A stretch of 60,796 nucleotides of DNA, from positions 1 to 60,796 of the forward strand of contig NW_026516852.1 in the NCBI RefSeq assembly GCF_025766255.1. Direction: 5' to 3'. This DNA comes from Zychaea mexicana. Taxonomy: Eukaryota > Mucoromycota > Mucoromycetes > Mucorales > Lichtheimiaceae. Made by a program: the position numbers and the translations under genes. Below the pieces are notes generated by a model that saw only the letters and a program-made list of their open reading frames with translations, ran no database searches and was not told the DNA's origin. Below are positions 1 through 10,160 of this stretch, piece after piece; position 1 is the first letter of the stretch; every line of letters begins with the position of its first letter.

Positions 1-53
1 TGATACAACCGTGTGTGCCGTCCGTTACCATACCACTTCCTCATATATCATAA
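1..53 (+). pseudogene. C-terminal tail of a gene cut by the window edge
   Basis: The first 53 bases match 8669-8721 exactly. There the same bases are the last 17 codons and TAA stop of an open exon (8485-8721). The window therefore starts inside the last exon of a related gene copy. Function is unknown. Confidence 0.5.
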
Positions 54-597
54 ATATAAAAAAATACAGAAAAAAAAAAGAAAAAGAAAGAAAAAAGATA
101 AAAAACATAAAAAAAAGAAGCTAAAATTATACTAATCCATTCTGTTTGTAGCACAAATCACCGGTGAGGGAATGACATTGGACTTTTTTATATAAATACT
201 ACGTATCCAGTGTAAAGTCGATTACATAGCATATACATCCCATTTTCCTCAGAAATATAATAAATATATGATACATGTATATACTCGATGCTTTTTAGTC
301 AATGGGGAGAAAGGGTGGCTAAATGGATATACTTTGTTGGAAGTCGAAAGTGGTAATTGTGGGAGGACATATGGGTATATGCTGCTCAAAGTATCTTGCT
401 CGTTGCGAAGATCAGAGAGTTGGCGCAGTTTATAAAGGTGGGGCTGTATTAAAGCCAATCAATGCTTACTTTAGTCTGGGTAGCATGAAATACTTTGGCG
501 TTTGTAACGACGCAATCCTTTATTGTTCGTTTTAACACGGTCGTAATCTTCTCCTTTATCTTTTCTCAGCTCATTTCACGCTAAAGTACAACCTAAT

Positions 598-1430
598 TTG
601 AAATGGAAAGACGTCGAGGTCAGAAATCCTCCAAATCACAAAGCGGGCAGACCAAAAATGAAAGAAAACGTGGATCCTCGTCAGTCTCTGCTGTCCTTCG
701 GCAGACAAGGGGAACAGCATAGCGATACTTCATCCAGCAGCACTGCGCCAGTCTCTCGCAATGCTGCAAACATGGAAACAGTAAGCTCTTTACCCATAGC
801 CGTATCTGATGCAGACAGCCATGAAGCTCAAGCTGCTTCAGCGGAGTACACCAGTACGATGACGAGCGGTTATATCCATCCAGCAATTTCTTTGACAGAA
901 ATGGCTTTATGATAGCATCTGCGCCTACTGAAGATATGGACGAATTTGTGGATGAGATGGAAGACTCTGAAGACAGTAGTGATGACGAAGGCAACGATGA
1001 TGTAGTGAAAATAGCGATCGCAGTGGTATGCAGAATGGTAAGAAGCAAATACAGTGTGCGGACGGTAATCAAGGAATTGAATAAAAATGATAGTAATATA
1101 ACTCTTGCTGGATGTCATGCATCATTACATTAATAGCATATAGCATTCCAAGAAAAGCCGAGAAGTCAAGAAATAATATACTAGACAAACACTTCGAACA
1201 GCTGCAAGCTCGGATTGTAGCTCAAAGTACCCTGAAGAATACAAAAAAGGGAACGTTCTGTGTGCTGTCGCCTGATCCGTTCTTTGCTCTAATCAAAAAG
1301 CTCGAGCCCGAGGCGCTGTAATATCTTCGTATATTCCTTTGGATGCCGCATTTCTTGCTTAAGGTGACGTTTAGATGTCAGAGCTGTCAATCTCGCTTCA
1401 AGTCCAAAGGGGTAATTAATAAGCTATGAC
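598..1430 (+). pseudogene. DUF6729-like protein, broken copy A
   Basis: The reading frame from 598 contains a basic AGRPK motif followed by a Q/S-rich stretch, as in the N-termini of large Mucoromycota DUF6729 proteins. It stops at 910-912, where an indel relative to copy B breaks it. The frame resumes at 909-1133 (acidic stretch, then RSKYSVRTVIKEL) and again at 1112-1321 with a PDPFFALIKK segment and a CQSC zinc-ribbon half. There is no ATG at the start of the open frame (it opens at TTG after a CAG acceptor-like site), so an upstream exon is implied. At least two frameshifts plus a stop at 1319-1321 make this a pseudogene. The family name rests on motif recognition only. Confidence 0.6.
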
Positions 1431-1483
1431 GCGTTGTAGATATGGCAGAGTGATTTAAAGCAATATCATATGCAACATGATAC

Positions 1484-1953
1484 TAATTGTATATATGATA
1501 CTCATTTATTCATTTCCGAAAAAGCAAGGTTACATTAGTATTATCAAATGGCTCTGGCAGCAAAGCAAAAAAAAAAGGAAGAAACGTTTTGGTGGCAACG
1601 TTCGCTTTTATTAAATGTTGCACTCCGATTTTCACGTAGCAACAAGCCGCATAAATAGGCTGAGAAACCAGTAGCGTGTCGTATCATAGCAATAAACAGC
1701 GTTGTTCTCGTAGTGATTGTCGCCATAGTTAGCTGCCGTTGCTCGGTTACTAAACAGCAGCATAGAAAGAATCACGCTTTCTTTTTTTAAGACCATGTCA
1801 CGATGAGAGGTGAAAAGGTGCTGTAGGCACACCTCACGCGAAAATTGTGTCGGCGCTTCAATCTGCTGCGCACGGCGACTGATAAGAAAGTGTTGCCTGC
1901 CCAACCCACTGGTCTTCTTCTTTACCAGCTTCTTTTTACTACATTCTGTCGCA
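1484..1953. other. Upstream region, no gene seen
   Basis: AT-rich DNA between repeat copy A and the membrane-protein gene. A pyrimidine-rich stretch immediately precedes the ATG at 1954. It could hold the promoter and 5' UTR; I see no recognisable box. Confidence 0.3.
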
Positions 1954-3851
1954 ATGATCACCGTATCTGACGCCCTCTTCGCCAAGCTCGTTCTGCTTTG
2001 TATCTTGCTGTGTATCTTTGGGGAAACAGTGGCCGCTATCTACCGATATGCCCTGTCCCGTCCTGTCATCGCTGTTTCCGTTGCCCTTGTGGCCTTTGTC
2101 GTCCGTGCCGAGTGTTGCACTCATGTGCGCACATGGATTCTTGATGCCCCGTTCAAGTTGTTGTTGTTCCTCTCTTGGCCATTTCCGCCATTAGACTTCC
2201 CGCCGCTGCCTCCGCCTCCGCCGCCGTTGTTCACGCAACGTGCCACCACAACTTCAACTACTGCCACTGAACCTGTGCATGCGATCCGTCGGCCAAGTGT
2301 AAAGTATGGTGGACAGCCTCGTTCTTCTAATCCGGTATGTATTTATCATTGCTGGGATATTGACTGGGAGATTGACTCTGAAGTTAATCGTGGTGTTCTG
2401 ACAACCGAGTACGTGCCCGCGCGACGTGCTGAGCACCTGGGTGCAATGAGGAATCCTGAGCCCCACGCGTTGCTCCCGACTGCTGCTGCGGCTTCCGCTC
2501 ATGTCTCTCAGCCGCACCAATCAATAACAACAGTCGATAATGCAATTACTGTGAAAGATGAGCACATGGTTACGGTAATGATGGAGCAGTCTGCGGCCCC
2601 TCTGCTTTTGCATGGCTCCCGTGTTCCTGAACCTGTCGACGTGGATCAGTCTGTGACCCCTCTGCTTTTGCATGGCTCCTGTAATTCTGACTCTACTGAA
2701 GTGAGGATAGATCAGCCTGTGGCCCCTCTGCTTATGCATGGCTCCCGTGTTCTTGAACTTGTCGACAACCACGCGATGCCTTCGTTGTCTGTTCTAGATG
2801 CGCATACGGCCGCTTCGGCGTGCTCGTCCCTGCCATCTTCTTCGAGCAAACCGCTGCTTCGGCATGCGTGTCCCTGCAACCTCCAGAGCATACGGCTGCT
2901 TCGGCATGCGCGTCCCTGCCAGAGCATACGGCTGCTTCGGCATGCGCGTCCCTGCTAGAGCAAACGACCGCTTCGGCGTGTTCGTCCCTGCAAGAGCACA
3001 CTACCGCTTCGGCGCGTCAGTCCCTGCTAGAGCACACTACCGCTTCGGCGCGTCAGTCCCTGCCAGAACACACAGACGACACGCTCTCTGATCGAGATGT
3101 GCAGATGGAGGATCCATCGTATGACTTTGTGTCGTATGATGTTGGAGCCTTCAATTTAATGCCTTCTTCGGCTTTGTTGGCGGACGCTTCTGATGTGCGG
3201 CATGAAGGTGATACTTCTGTCGAAAATCCATACTTTTTCGAGCATACGACCGCTTCGGCGTGTTCGTCCCTGCAATATGAGCATACGACCACTTTTGTGC
3301 GTTCGTCCCTGCCATCACGACAAAAACGATCGTGGCATACCGCCTTTGGCGTGTCCCTGCCTGATCATGGTGAGGAATATCGCGTAGTTGAGGACTCTCC
3401 CGAGGACTCTCCTGCCGATTTGCAGCCGATGGAAGCTGAGGATGAATCCCCAGCTCGGTCTGACCTCCAACGCTACATAGCGATGACCGATGATGAGCTT
3501 TTGGCTCTCATCAACCCCTCCCAATCTGACATCAACACCGACGCCGTAACCACCACCGCCACCCCAGAACCCGCCGCCTCTTCTCTCCCGCTCCTCACGT
3601 CAGAGGATCTTGATGCCATCCGTGCTCAAGTTGCCGCCGAGGCCGAGGAAGATGACAGTGGTTCCGTCTCTTCTCTCCCTTCTCTCCGTTCGGAAGATCT
3701 TGCTGCTCTCCGTGCTCAGCTCGACGCTGAGGCAGAAGATCTTGATGGCTGGTTCGACGATTTGATCGGTAAGTTTTTTACTTGGTGATGACACGAAATA
3801 AAGGGTTGTTTTCTAATAATTTTTTTTCTGTTTCCTTTAGTTGACCAGTAG
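1954..3851 (+). CDS. Membrane-anchored repeat protein, reading frame interrupted
   Basis: I do not recognise the family. The ATG at 1954 is the first in frame; the frame opens further upstream only at non-ATG codons. The N-terminus has two or three hydrophobic segments (about residues 8-28, 36-52, 66-78), then a polyproline run and a linker. Three ~20-residue repeats containing APLLLHGS follow (2584-2769), then a 12-residue repeat of the EHTAASACASLP type (2803-3075), then an acidic tail with two copies of a SEDLxAxRAQ unit. The frame changes at about 2836-2843, where an 8-base insertion separates two repeat units; this may be a true frameshift, an undetected intron or an assembly error. A well-formed intron (3769-3840, donor GTAAGT, acceptor TTTAG) near the 3' end gives the ending VDQ-stop. 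If it is retained the protein ends at 3788. Probably an ER or plasma-membrane protein with a long cytosolic tail; this is inference. Confidence 0.45.
2584..2769 (+). repeat. Three 60-66 bp coding tandem repeats
   Basis: Units begin at about 2584, 2644 and 2710. Each encodes a variant of Q-S/P-x-x-P-L-L-L/M-H-G-S followed by a variable acidic spacer. Unit lengths are multiples of three, so the frame is kept. Confidence 0.8.
2803..3075 (+). repeat. 36 bp minisatellite, open in all three forward frames
   Basis: Units of about 36 bp built on gcttcggcatgcgcgtccct encode 12-residue repeats. All three forward frames are open across most of the array (frame 1 to 2958, frame 2 from 2798 to 3091, frame 3 from 2820 on). 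A further unit pair lies apart at 3240-3310. Confidence 0.85.
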
Positions 3852-3888
3852 GTGTTGTCCTGCGCGCTGCTGTGTGCAGCTTGGTGCG

Positions 3889-4353
3889 ATGTGGGTGTGG
3901 CAGGTTCTTTTCTTTTTTTTCGTTTCGGTGCTTCGTGGTTCTGTCGGGTTTCTTCTCCTCCTCCTCCTCCTCCTCCTGATCCTCCTCTTGTTCCGTCCTG
4001 GTGTTCCTGTTGTGCGTTGCTGCTGTTGCGTTCTGTGCGTGCTTTTTTTTTCTTTTTTGGCGTTTTCCAGTGCGTCAACTGACGCGATGGTGTGGAAAGC
4101 GTTTAGGGTATGTATCTTTAGTGCGGCAATTAACAACCAAACCTATTATCAACATCTAATCATTTTCCTTTATATCTCCCGTATTTAGGCTGTCTTTTCT
4201 TTCGTTTCGGTGCTTCGTGGTTCTGTCGGTGTTCTTCTCCTCCTCCTCCTGATCCTACTCTTCTTCCGTCCTGGTGTTCCTGTTGTTCGTTGCTGCTGTT
4301 GCGTTCTGTGCGTGCTTTTCTTCTTTTTTGGCGTCTTCCAGTGCGTCAACTGA
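3889..4353 (+). CDS. Possible spliced polyleucine hydrophobic protein
   Basis: Join 3889-4107 and 4189-4353. An ATG at 3889 opens a frame that reads through the first exon module, splices at GTATGT (4108) to TTTAG (4188) in phase 0, and continues in the second module to TGA at 4351-4353. This gives 127 residues with two copies of a hydrophobic unit: VSVLRGSVG, a leucine run from CTC repeats, PGVPVVRCCCC. The same bases may simply be 3' UTR of the 1954 gene. Only in-frame splicing and matching repeat frames support coding. The leucine runs follow from the CTC microsatellite, so the hydrophobicity is weak evidence. Confidence 0.25.
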
Positions 4354-4725
4354 CGCGATGGTGTGGACAGCGTCAGGGTATGTATCTTCAGTGCGGCAAT
4401 TAACAACCAGACCTGTTATCAACATCTAATCATTTTCCTTTATACCTCCCGTATTTAGGCTGTTTTTTCTTTCGTTTCGGTGCTTCGTGGTTCTGTCGGT
4501 GCTCTTCTCCTCCTCCTCCTCCTGATCCTCCTCTTCTTCCGTTCTGGTGTTCCTGTTGTACGTTGCTGCAGTCGCGTTCTGTGCGTGCTTTTCTTTTTGG
4601 CGTTTTCGATGCGTCAACTGACGCGATGGTGTGGAAAGCGTTCAGGGTATGTATCTTTAGTGCGGCAATTAACAACCAAAACTAATATCAAAATCTAATC
4701 ATATTACACCTTTCTCCGTATTTAG
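3897..4725 (+). repeat. Tandem ~270 bp exon-intron modules
   Basis: Three modules with period 268-271 bp. Each holds a CT-rich exon-like part (TTTCGTTTCGGTGCTTCGTG, a CTC run, then GACGCGATGGTGTGGA) and an intron-like part starting GTATGTATCTTTAG and ending CGTATTTAG. Predicted introns are 4108-4188, 4378-4458 and 4647-4725 (81, 81 and 79 bp). A fourth partial exon start follows 4726. The array lies immediately downstream of the stop of the 1954 gene. Confidence 0.8.
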
Positions 4726-5060
4726 GCTGTTTTTTCTTTCGTGCTTGTGTGTGGCTGGCCGTCTCGTCTCTGGATGGCTTTGGAGATTAGTTCGGGAAGG
4801 ACATGAAGGTAAAAATAAATGAATGTAATATCATTAGCTCAAATCTCTCATGCGTGCCTCTTATTAGTCAATATAAAAAAATAGGTCATGGGCTGCTGCG
4901 GCCTTCGTGTGCGTGCTGCCGCCTGCTGCACTCTGTGTGTGGCGACCGTCTGGCGGGACGGGTTTGGAAGACACCTCAGTGGATGGTTTCCTCGGGTAAA
5001 GGTAAGGGGTGGGTGGGGCATTGGTGGCACTGGCTACAGCCACCGGGGGTGAAGGGGTAC

Positions 5061-5507
5061 GAAGAGCAATGGGGATAGCGAGGACGGCACAGTCGGTGGT
5101 GGGGAGGGGAACACCGCTCTGGTTGTTTGGGTATTGCAGGAATACCATCCACATGAGCTGGAACTGACTGAAAAGACAACCCAAGGCGTCGGGCTTGTAT
5201 GATTACGGGAAGTACTATATTTTCTTTAATACTCAATGAAAGACGAACATCTCAATAAGAAGAGACTTACTAACTGATAATCCTTTTTCCATTCACTCTT
5301 CCCTTCTTCATATCGCATTCAACTCGGATGTGGTGTGAAGAAGGCGAAGAAGCATCCATTACTAGGAATTAATTCATTCCTTCTCAAGGTTGTCTTCAGT
5401 CAGTTCCAACTCATGTGGATGGTGTTCCTGCAATACCCTTGCAACCAGAGCGGTGTTCCCCTCCCCACCACCGGCTGTACCGTCCTCGCTATCCCCATTG
5501 CTCTTCA
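5061..5507. repeat. ~120 bp inverted repeat with ~205 bp spacer
   Basis: Bases 5061-5182 and the reverse complement of 5388-5507 match at roughly 90 percent by eye. The shared core includes GGGGAACACCGCTCTGGTTG. The loop holds A/T-rich DNA and no gene. It could form a long hairpin in RNA or be two facing copies of a dispersed element. Confidence 0.8.
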
Positions 5508-5702
5508 TATTCTGGATCTCCCACCGGTTGTAGTTCAGTGTGCCATGTAAGTCCCCGTTCATTCCCTTGCCTTTGCTTTGGGGATTCCTGAAGCTGGGGT
5601 TGTCCTTCTTTTGGCGGGTGGTGCCAGTGATGGTTACTGCCAGCCTTTGGCGGCTTGGAAAAATTTTCCTGTGGCAAGGGAAGTTTTTCCGCACGGGAAA
5701 GT

Positions 5703-5920
5703 GGAGAATCCCGTCTTCAGCTTGATCCTGGTTTCTTGGAGGCGAAACCGGGGTGTTCAAGGAATCATTTCCGCTTGGAGGAATGGAGAATTCCGTCTTT
5801 GCTTGATCCTGGTTTCTTGGAGGCGAACCGGGGTGTTCAAGGAATCATTTCCGCTTGGAGAATGGAGAATTCCGTCTTTGGCTTGATACTGGTTCCTTGG
5901 CGGCAAAATCCGGTGCTCTT
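5703..5920 (+). repeat. ~80 bp tandem repeat, 2.7 units
   Basis: Units begin at 5703, 5785 and 5864 with GGAGAATCCCGTCTT or GGAGAATTCCGTCTT, followed by GCTTGATCCTGG and GGTGTTCAAGGAATC. No coding frame is preserved between units because their lengths differ (82 and 79 bp). Confidence 0.8.
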
Positions 5921-5936
5921 GAGAATTTGCGCCTGA

Positions 5937-7738
5937 TATCCAAACGGTCCGAACCTATCTCTCTCGAGTGACTCTCAAAGAAGCCAAGGGCGTATTTATC
6001 GTGTTGATCTTCGTGTGAATCGCTGCCGCTGCTGCTGCCATTTTAAACCGGGCGAAACAACATTGTGACATCCCGACAAAAAGGTACCATGCTACGACAA
6101 TCCACAAGAATGTAGCGCTATCCCAAGTTTTTGGCATACCGTCGGCTATACTCAGGACGTGAATTTCTTCGGACAAACAAGGCAATTTCAACAAGCGGCG
6201 TCGATCCAGCATCCGCTTTGGTCCCTACCTATTTATCCATGTCGAACCGACCTTTTGAATCTTGAACCAAACTGGCATGATCAACGATGCTTTGAGCAAA
6301 AGACAGCGACGCCTACCAAGCACAAGACTTTCTTGCGGGGGCTATCGATACATCAATCCCACGATCACGATTGGCAATAGTGCGACAACTATCAAGCTGA
6401 TTGCCATATATCTCACAAGTCATCAGACAACCAAGTTCAACCTCAGGCGGCAAATGGTAGTCAAGGAGAAGCTGGATAACAAATCTTTTTGAAGATCGGA
6501 CAAGTCTTGAACCAACGTGGACGACCATGTTTCAGTCTCTTTCTGTCACTCAAGTCAACGGACATGGTCAATTTCACCATCCATCTTCAAGCGCGAAAGC
6601 AGAAGGACTCGGCCATGGAGGAGGCACATAGGGTTTGGCGGCCCTTATGTGAGGCTGCAGTTACCAGGAGCAAGCAAGCGAGCAAGTTTGAATGCGACAA
6701 ACAATGGATTGACCCAAAGTGTACCAGGTTGGTCAACAATAAGCGACGGAGCACCCCCTTTCAACATTGGATACAGCAAGAACCCATCTGACTGACTACA
6801 CCATGTCAAGGCCCATCCACAAGCAACAAGCGATGAAGAAACAAGAAAATTGAGGAGCGCACACGGTATGACCATCCTGGTGAGCCACCATCATCAATCA
6901 ACACCGCAACAAAATGCATGGAAACGTTTATCTACGTGGCTACCTACCACCTACGACTCGATGGCGGCGGTAACAAGTGGCAGTAACCACCAAGCGCTGG
7001 AGCAGCAGCACGCACAGCCATACAAGCAATTAGCCCGATTCCGAAGATACCAGCTGTCAACACACGGAAAAATTTAAACACATGTCATTTGGGTCTTCTA
7101 GTGGCTGGTGGCAACAAATGACAAGCCTACAGATATAGCGTTGGACACGCAGCACACACAACAAGCCAGGGGGATCGCTCGTATCAAACCAACTTATTTT
7201 GTGCTGAGACGATCCACAAACTCAACAGTCATTGGGTTTTTTGGCGGCAACCCATCGAGGACAAACACCAACATTGCTAAGCAAGCAGCATATCCAATAA
7301 TTGCGGTCATCATCGAATCCAGCAACACGGACAATCGATCCAGCTATCCTTGATAATTAAGACAAGCGGTACACGCAATGGTCACGGTTTTCAGCAGTTC
7401 CCAAGCCAAGCAGCAGCAGCAGCAGCATCAGCGCCGAGGCTATCGCTATCAAGACCCACAAAAACCATACAATGTCAACACGGTGACAAGAAGCTGTCAT
7501 GCTCTTATCAATGATCGAGGCTCAATGATCGAGGCATATGCGTGCTCAAGAGCTACTGCTCGATCATGCACAGCTGTCGAACTGAAAGTTATCAAACGAT
7601 TCATTCTGGATCCCAAACCGACAAGACTAATGGCCGCCGTGTGCGTTGGACGTGTGAAACCGCTATTATACGCGATTAAAAATGTTTGAATTCTGCAGAT
7701 AATGTGGTAGGTTAAGATTAAGGAAGCGCTGTTACTAT
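5937..7738. other. 1.8 kb with no recognisable gene, A/C-rich plus strand
   Basis: The plus strand is rich in CAA, ACA and ATC triplets. It has several short open stretches (for example 6159-6380, 6489-6791, 7378-7689) but no consistent splice pattern and no motif that I recognise. It may be an old, heavily mutated coding or mobile sequence. Confidence 0.4.
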
Positions 7739-8484
7739 GTGACGAGTATACTAACTATAACACACTTTAACAAAATAGACAGAACCTTTGCCTTCGAAAA
7801 TATCATCCATTTGGTCTTTCTGTCACAAGAACCTACAATCCATATTTTCCCAAATTCTATTTCTTTCTTTCTTTCGTTGTTTTATCACACATGTTCTATT
7901 TTTCAGCTCCAAGTCGTCCCCTCATTGAGTGGTAAGTGTAACAAATGATTGGAAAAACTAATAGTGTATGTTTTTAGTAGTTTAGAAAAAAATACCCGTT
8001 TGTAAATCAACACAACACCTCGACGGCACACGCGGGATGCATCGGCACGAAAGCTTCTTTTCATTTTTCAAAATACTCTCACGACGAATCTATCTCCTGA
8101 CGAACACACTGTCAAGACCTTACAAGATCATCCAAGATATCCAAACTAAATCACAACCTGCTGTCGGCTTAGCTTATCAAAGCTAACAGCGCAGAAGAGC
8201 TCACCAAAAAAGCATATATGCCAGGTAATGATAAGAAGATCATGCTTTGCTATTGTGCATGCAGCAGGCCTTTATCGAATCAAATATGTCTAACGTTGTT
8301 TACCTGTATCTACACATAGAGTCGTTGGTTCCTGTTGCTACAGAGGCGCAAAGAATCGTAAAGTCATAAAAACGAGTTGGCAATAAGCAAAACAAAATGG
8401 GTCATCCGTCAGGCATGTAAAAATAGAGCTTTACATACGAGTGACCCAAAGACTAATATGATGTTTACTTTTTCACACTAACAG

Positions 8485-8721
8485 GAGCTCTACGCGAAGA
8501 TATATTACCTGTACACACAATCAAAAAGACAAAACAAAGCAAGCTGGTCATTGGTATCTGCTTGCATCGGCGATGACGAAGGTTATCAAGCTATCAATGA
8601 ATCATTCACAGTGCAGCTTCCGTACACAAAATCAACTACCATCCAACATGCCTACGACCGTCATCCTTTGATACAACCGTGTGTGCCGTCCGTTACCATA
8701 CCACTTCCTCATATATCATAA
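8485..8721 (+). pseudogene. Last exon of an unrecognised gene (same tail as 1-53)
   Basis: After a good acceptor (TTTTCACACTAACAG, ending 8484), 78 codons stay open to TAA at 8719-8721. They begin ELYAKIYYLY and end TIPLPHIS. Upstream DNA (7740-8484) holds exon-like pieces, such as an open stretch near 8078-8150 containing LSPDEHTVKTLQDHP and donor-like sites near 7931 and 8224, but stops interrupt it and I could not build a full gene. The tail is repeated at the window start, so this gene and the DUF6729-like gene downstream travel in one repeated unit. Confidence 0.45.
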
Positions 8722-10160
8722 AGAAAAAAAATACAGAAAAAAAAGAGAAAAGAAAAAAAAGGAAGAGAATCATATAATGAAAAAAAATACAAAAAAAAAG
8801 AGAAGTTAAAATTATACTAATCCATTCTGTTTGTAGCACAAATCACCGGTGAGGGCAATGACATTGGACTTTTTTATATTTGATACTACATATCACAGTG
8901 TAAAGTCGATTACATAGCATATGCTTCTCCATTTTCCTCAGAAATATAATAAATATATGATACATGTATATACTCGATGCTTTTTAGTCAATGGGGAGAA
9001 AGGGTGGCTAAATGGATATACTTTGTTGGAAGTCGAAAGTGGTAATTGTGGGAGGACATATGGGTATGCTGCTCAAAGTATCTTGCTCGTTGCGAAGATC
9101 AGAGAGTTGGCGCAGTTAATAAAGGTGGGGTTGTATTAAAGCCAATCAATGCTTACTTTAGTCTGGGTCGCATGAAATACTTTGGCGTTTGTAACGACGC
9201 AATCCTTTATTGTTCGTTTTAACACGGTCGTAATCTTCTCCTTTATCTTTATTTCTCAGCTCATATCACGCTAAAGTACAACCTAATTTGAAATGGAAAG
9301 ACGTCGAGGTCAGAAATCCTCCTAATCACAAAGCGGGCAGACCAAAAATGAAAGAAAACGTGGATCCTCGTCAGTCTCTGCTGTCCTTCGGCAGACAAGG
9401 GGAACAGCATAGCGATACTTCATCCAGCAGCACTGCGCCAGTCTCTCGCAATGCTGCAAACATGGAAACAGTAAGCTCTTTACCCATAGCCGTATCTGAT
9501 GCAGACAGCCATGAAGCTCAAGCTGCTTCAGCGGAGTACATCAGTACGATGACGAACGGTTATATCCATCCAGCAATTTCTTTGACAGAAATGGCTTTAG
9601 CTGCTGCCCCTACTAAAGATATGGGCGAATTCGTGGATGAGATGGAAAACTCTGAAGACAGTAGTGATGAAGAAGGCAACGATGATGTAGTCAAGATAGC
9701 GATCGCGCTGGTATGCAGAATGGTAAGAAGCAAATACAGTGTGCGGACGGTAATCAAGGAATTGAATAAAAATGATAGTAATATAACTCTTGCTGGATGT
9801 CATGCATCATTACATTAATAGCATATAGCATTCCAAGAAAAGCCGAGAAGTCAAGAAATAATATACTAGACAAACACTTCGAACAGCTGCAAGCTCGGAT
9901 TGTAGCTCAAAGTATTCTGAAGAATACAAAAAAGGGAACGTTCTGGGTGCTGCCGCCTGATCCGTTCTTTTGCTCTTATCAAAAAGCTCGAGCCCGAGGC
10001 GCTGTACTATCTCTTTGGATGCTACATCTCTTGCTTAAGAACATTGAGACTTTAAAATGTCAGAGCTGTCAATCCCGCCTCAAGTCAACATGGTTTACGA
10101 ATAAGCCATGATATGGAAGAGGGAGTTGACTTGAAACCAATATCATGTGCAACATGATGC
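8669..10160 (+). repeat. Segmental repeat, copy B (partner 1-1483)
   Basis: Second, more complete copy of the segment described for 1-1483, in the same orientation. It differs by small indels, with the A-rich spacer at 8722-8810 the most variable part. Past 10160 it continues into the rest of a decayed DUF6729/exonuclease gene that copy A lacks. Confidence 0.85.

Larger units (their letters stand above)
1..1483 (+). repeat. Segmental repeat, copy A (partner 8669-10160)
   Basis: About 1.48 kb is nearly identical, in the same orientation, to 8669-10160. The shared segment runs from the end of one coding exon, through an A-rich spacer, to most of the first half of a DUF6729-like gene. Homology fades near 1483, just after the shared 'gcaacatgat'. 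Copy A is cut by the window start, so its left end is unknown. Small indels distinguish the copies, for example near 905-925 and 1270-1330. Confidence 0.85.

Noticed and set aside
598..912. Taking the TTG-initiated frame as a complete gene
   Set aside because: There is no ATG, an acceptor-like site precedes it, and it breaks relative to copy B.
2712..3001. Minus-strand open frames across the minisatellite
   Set aside because: The 36 bp unit lacks stops on both strands, so these are repeat artefacts; the plus frame joins to a unique acidic tail and an intron.
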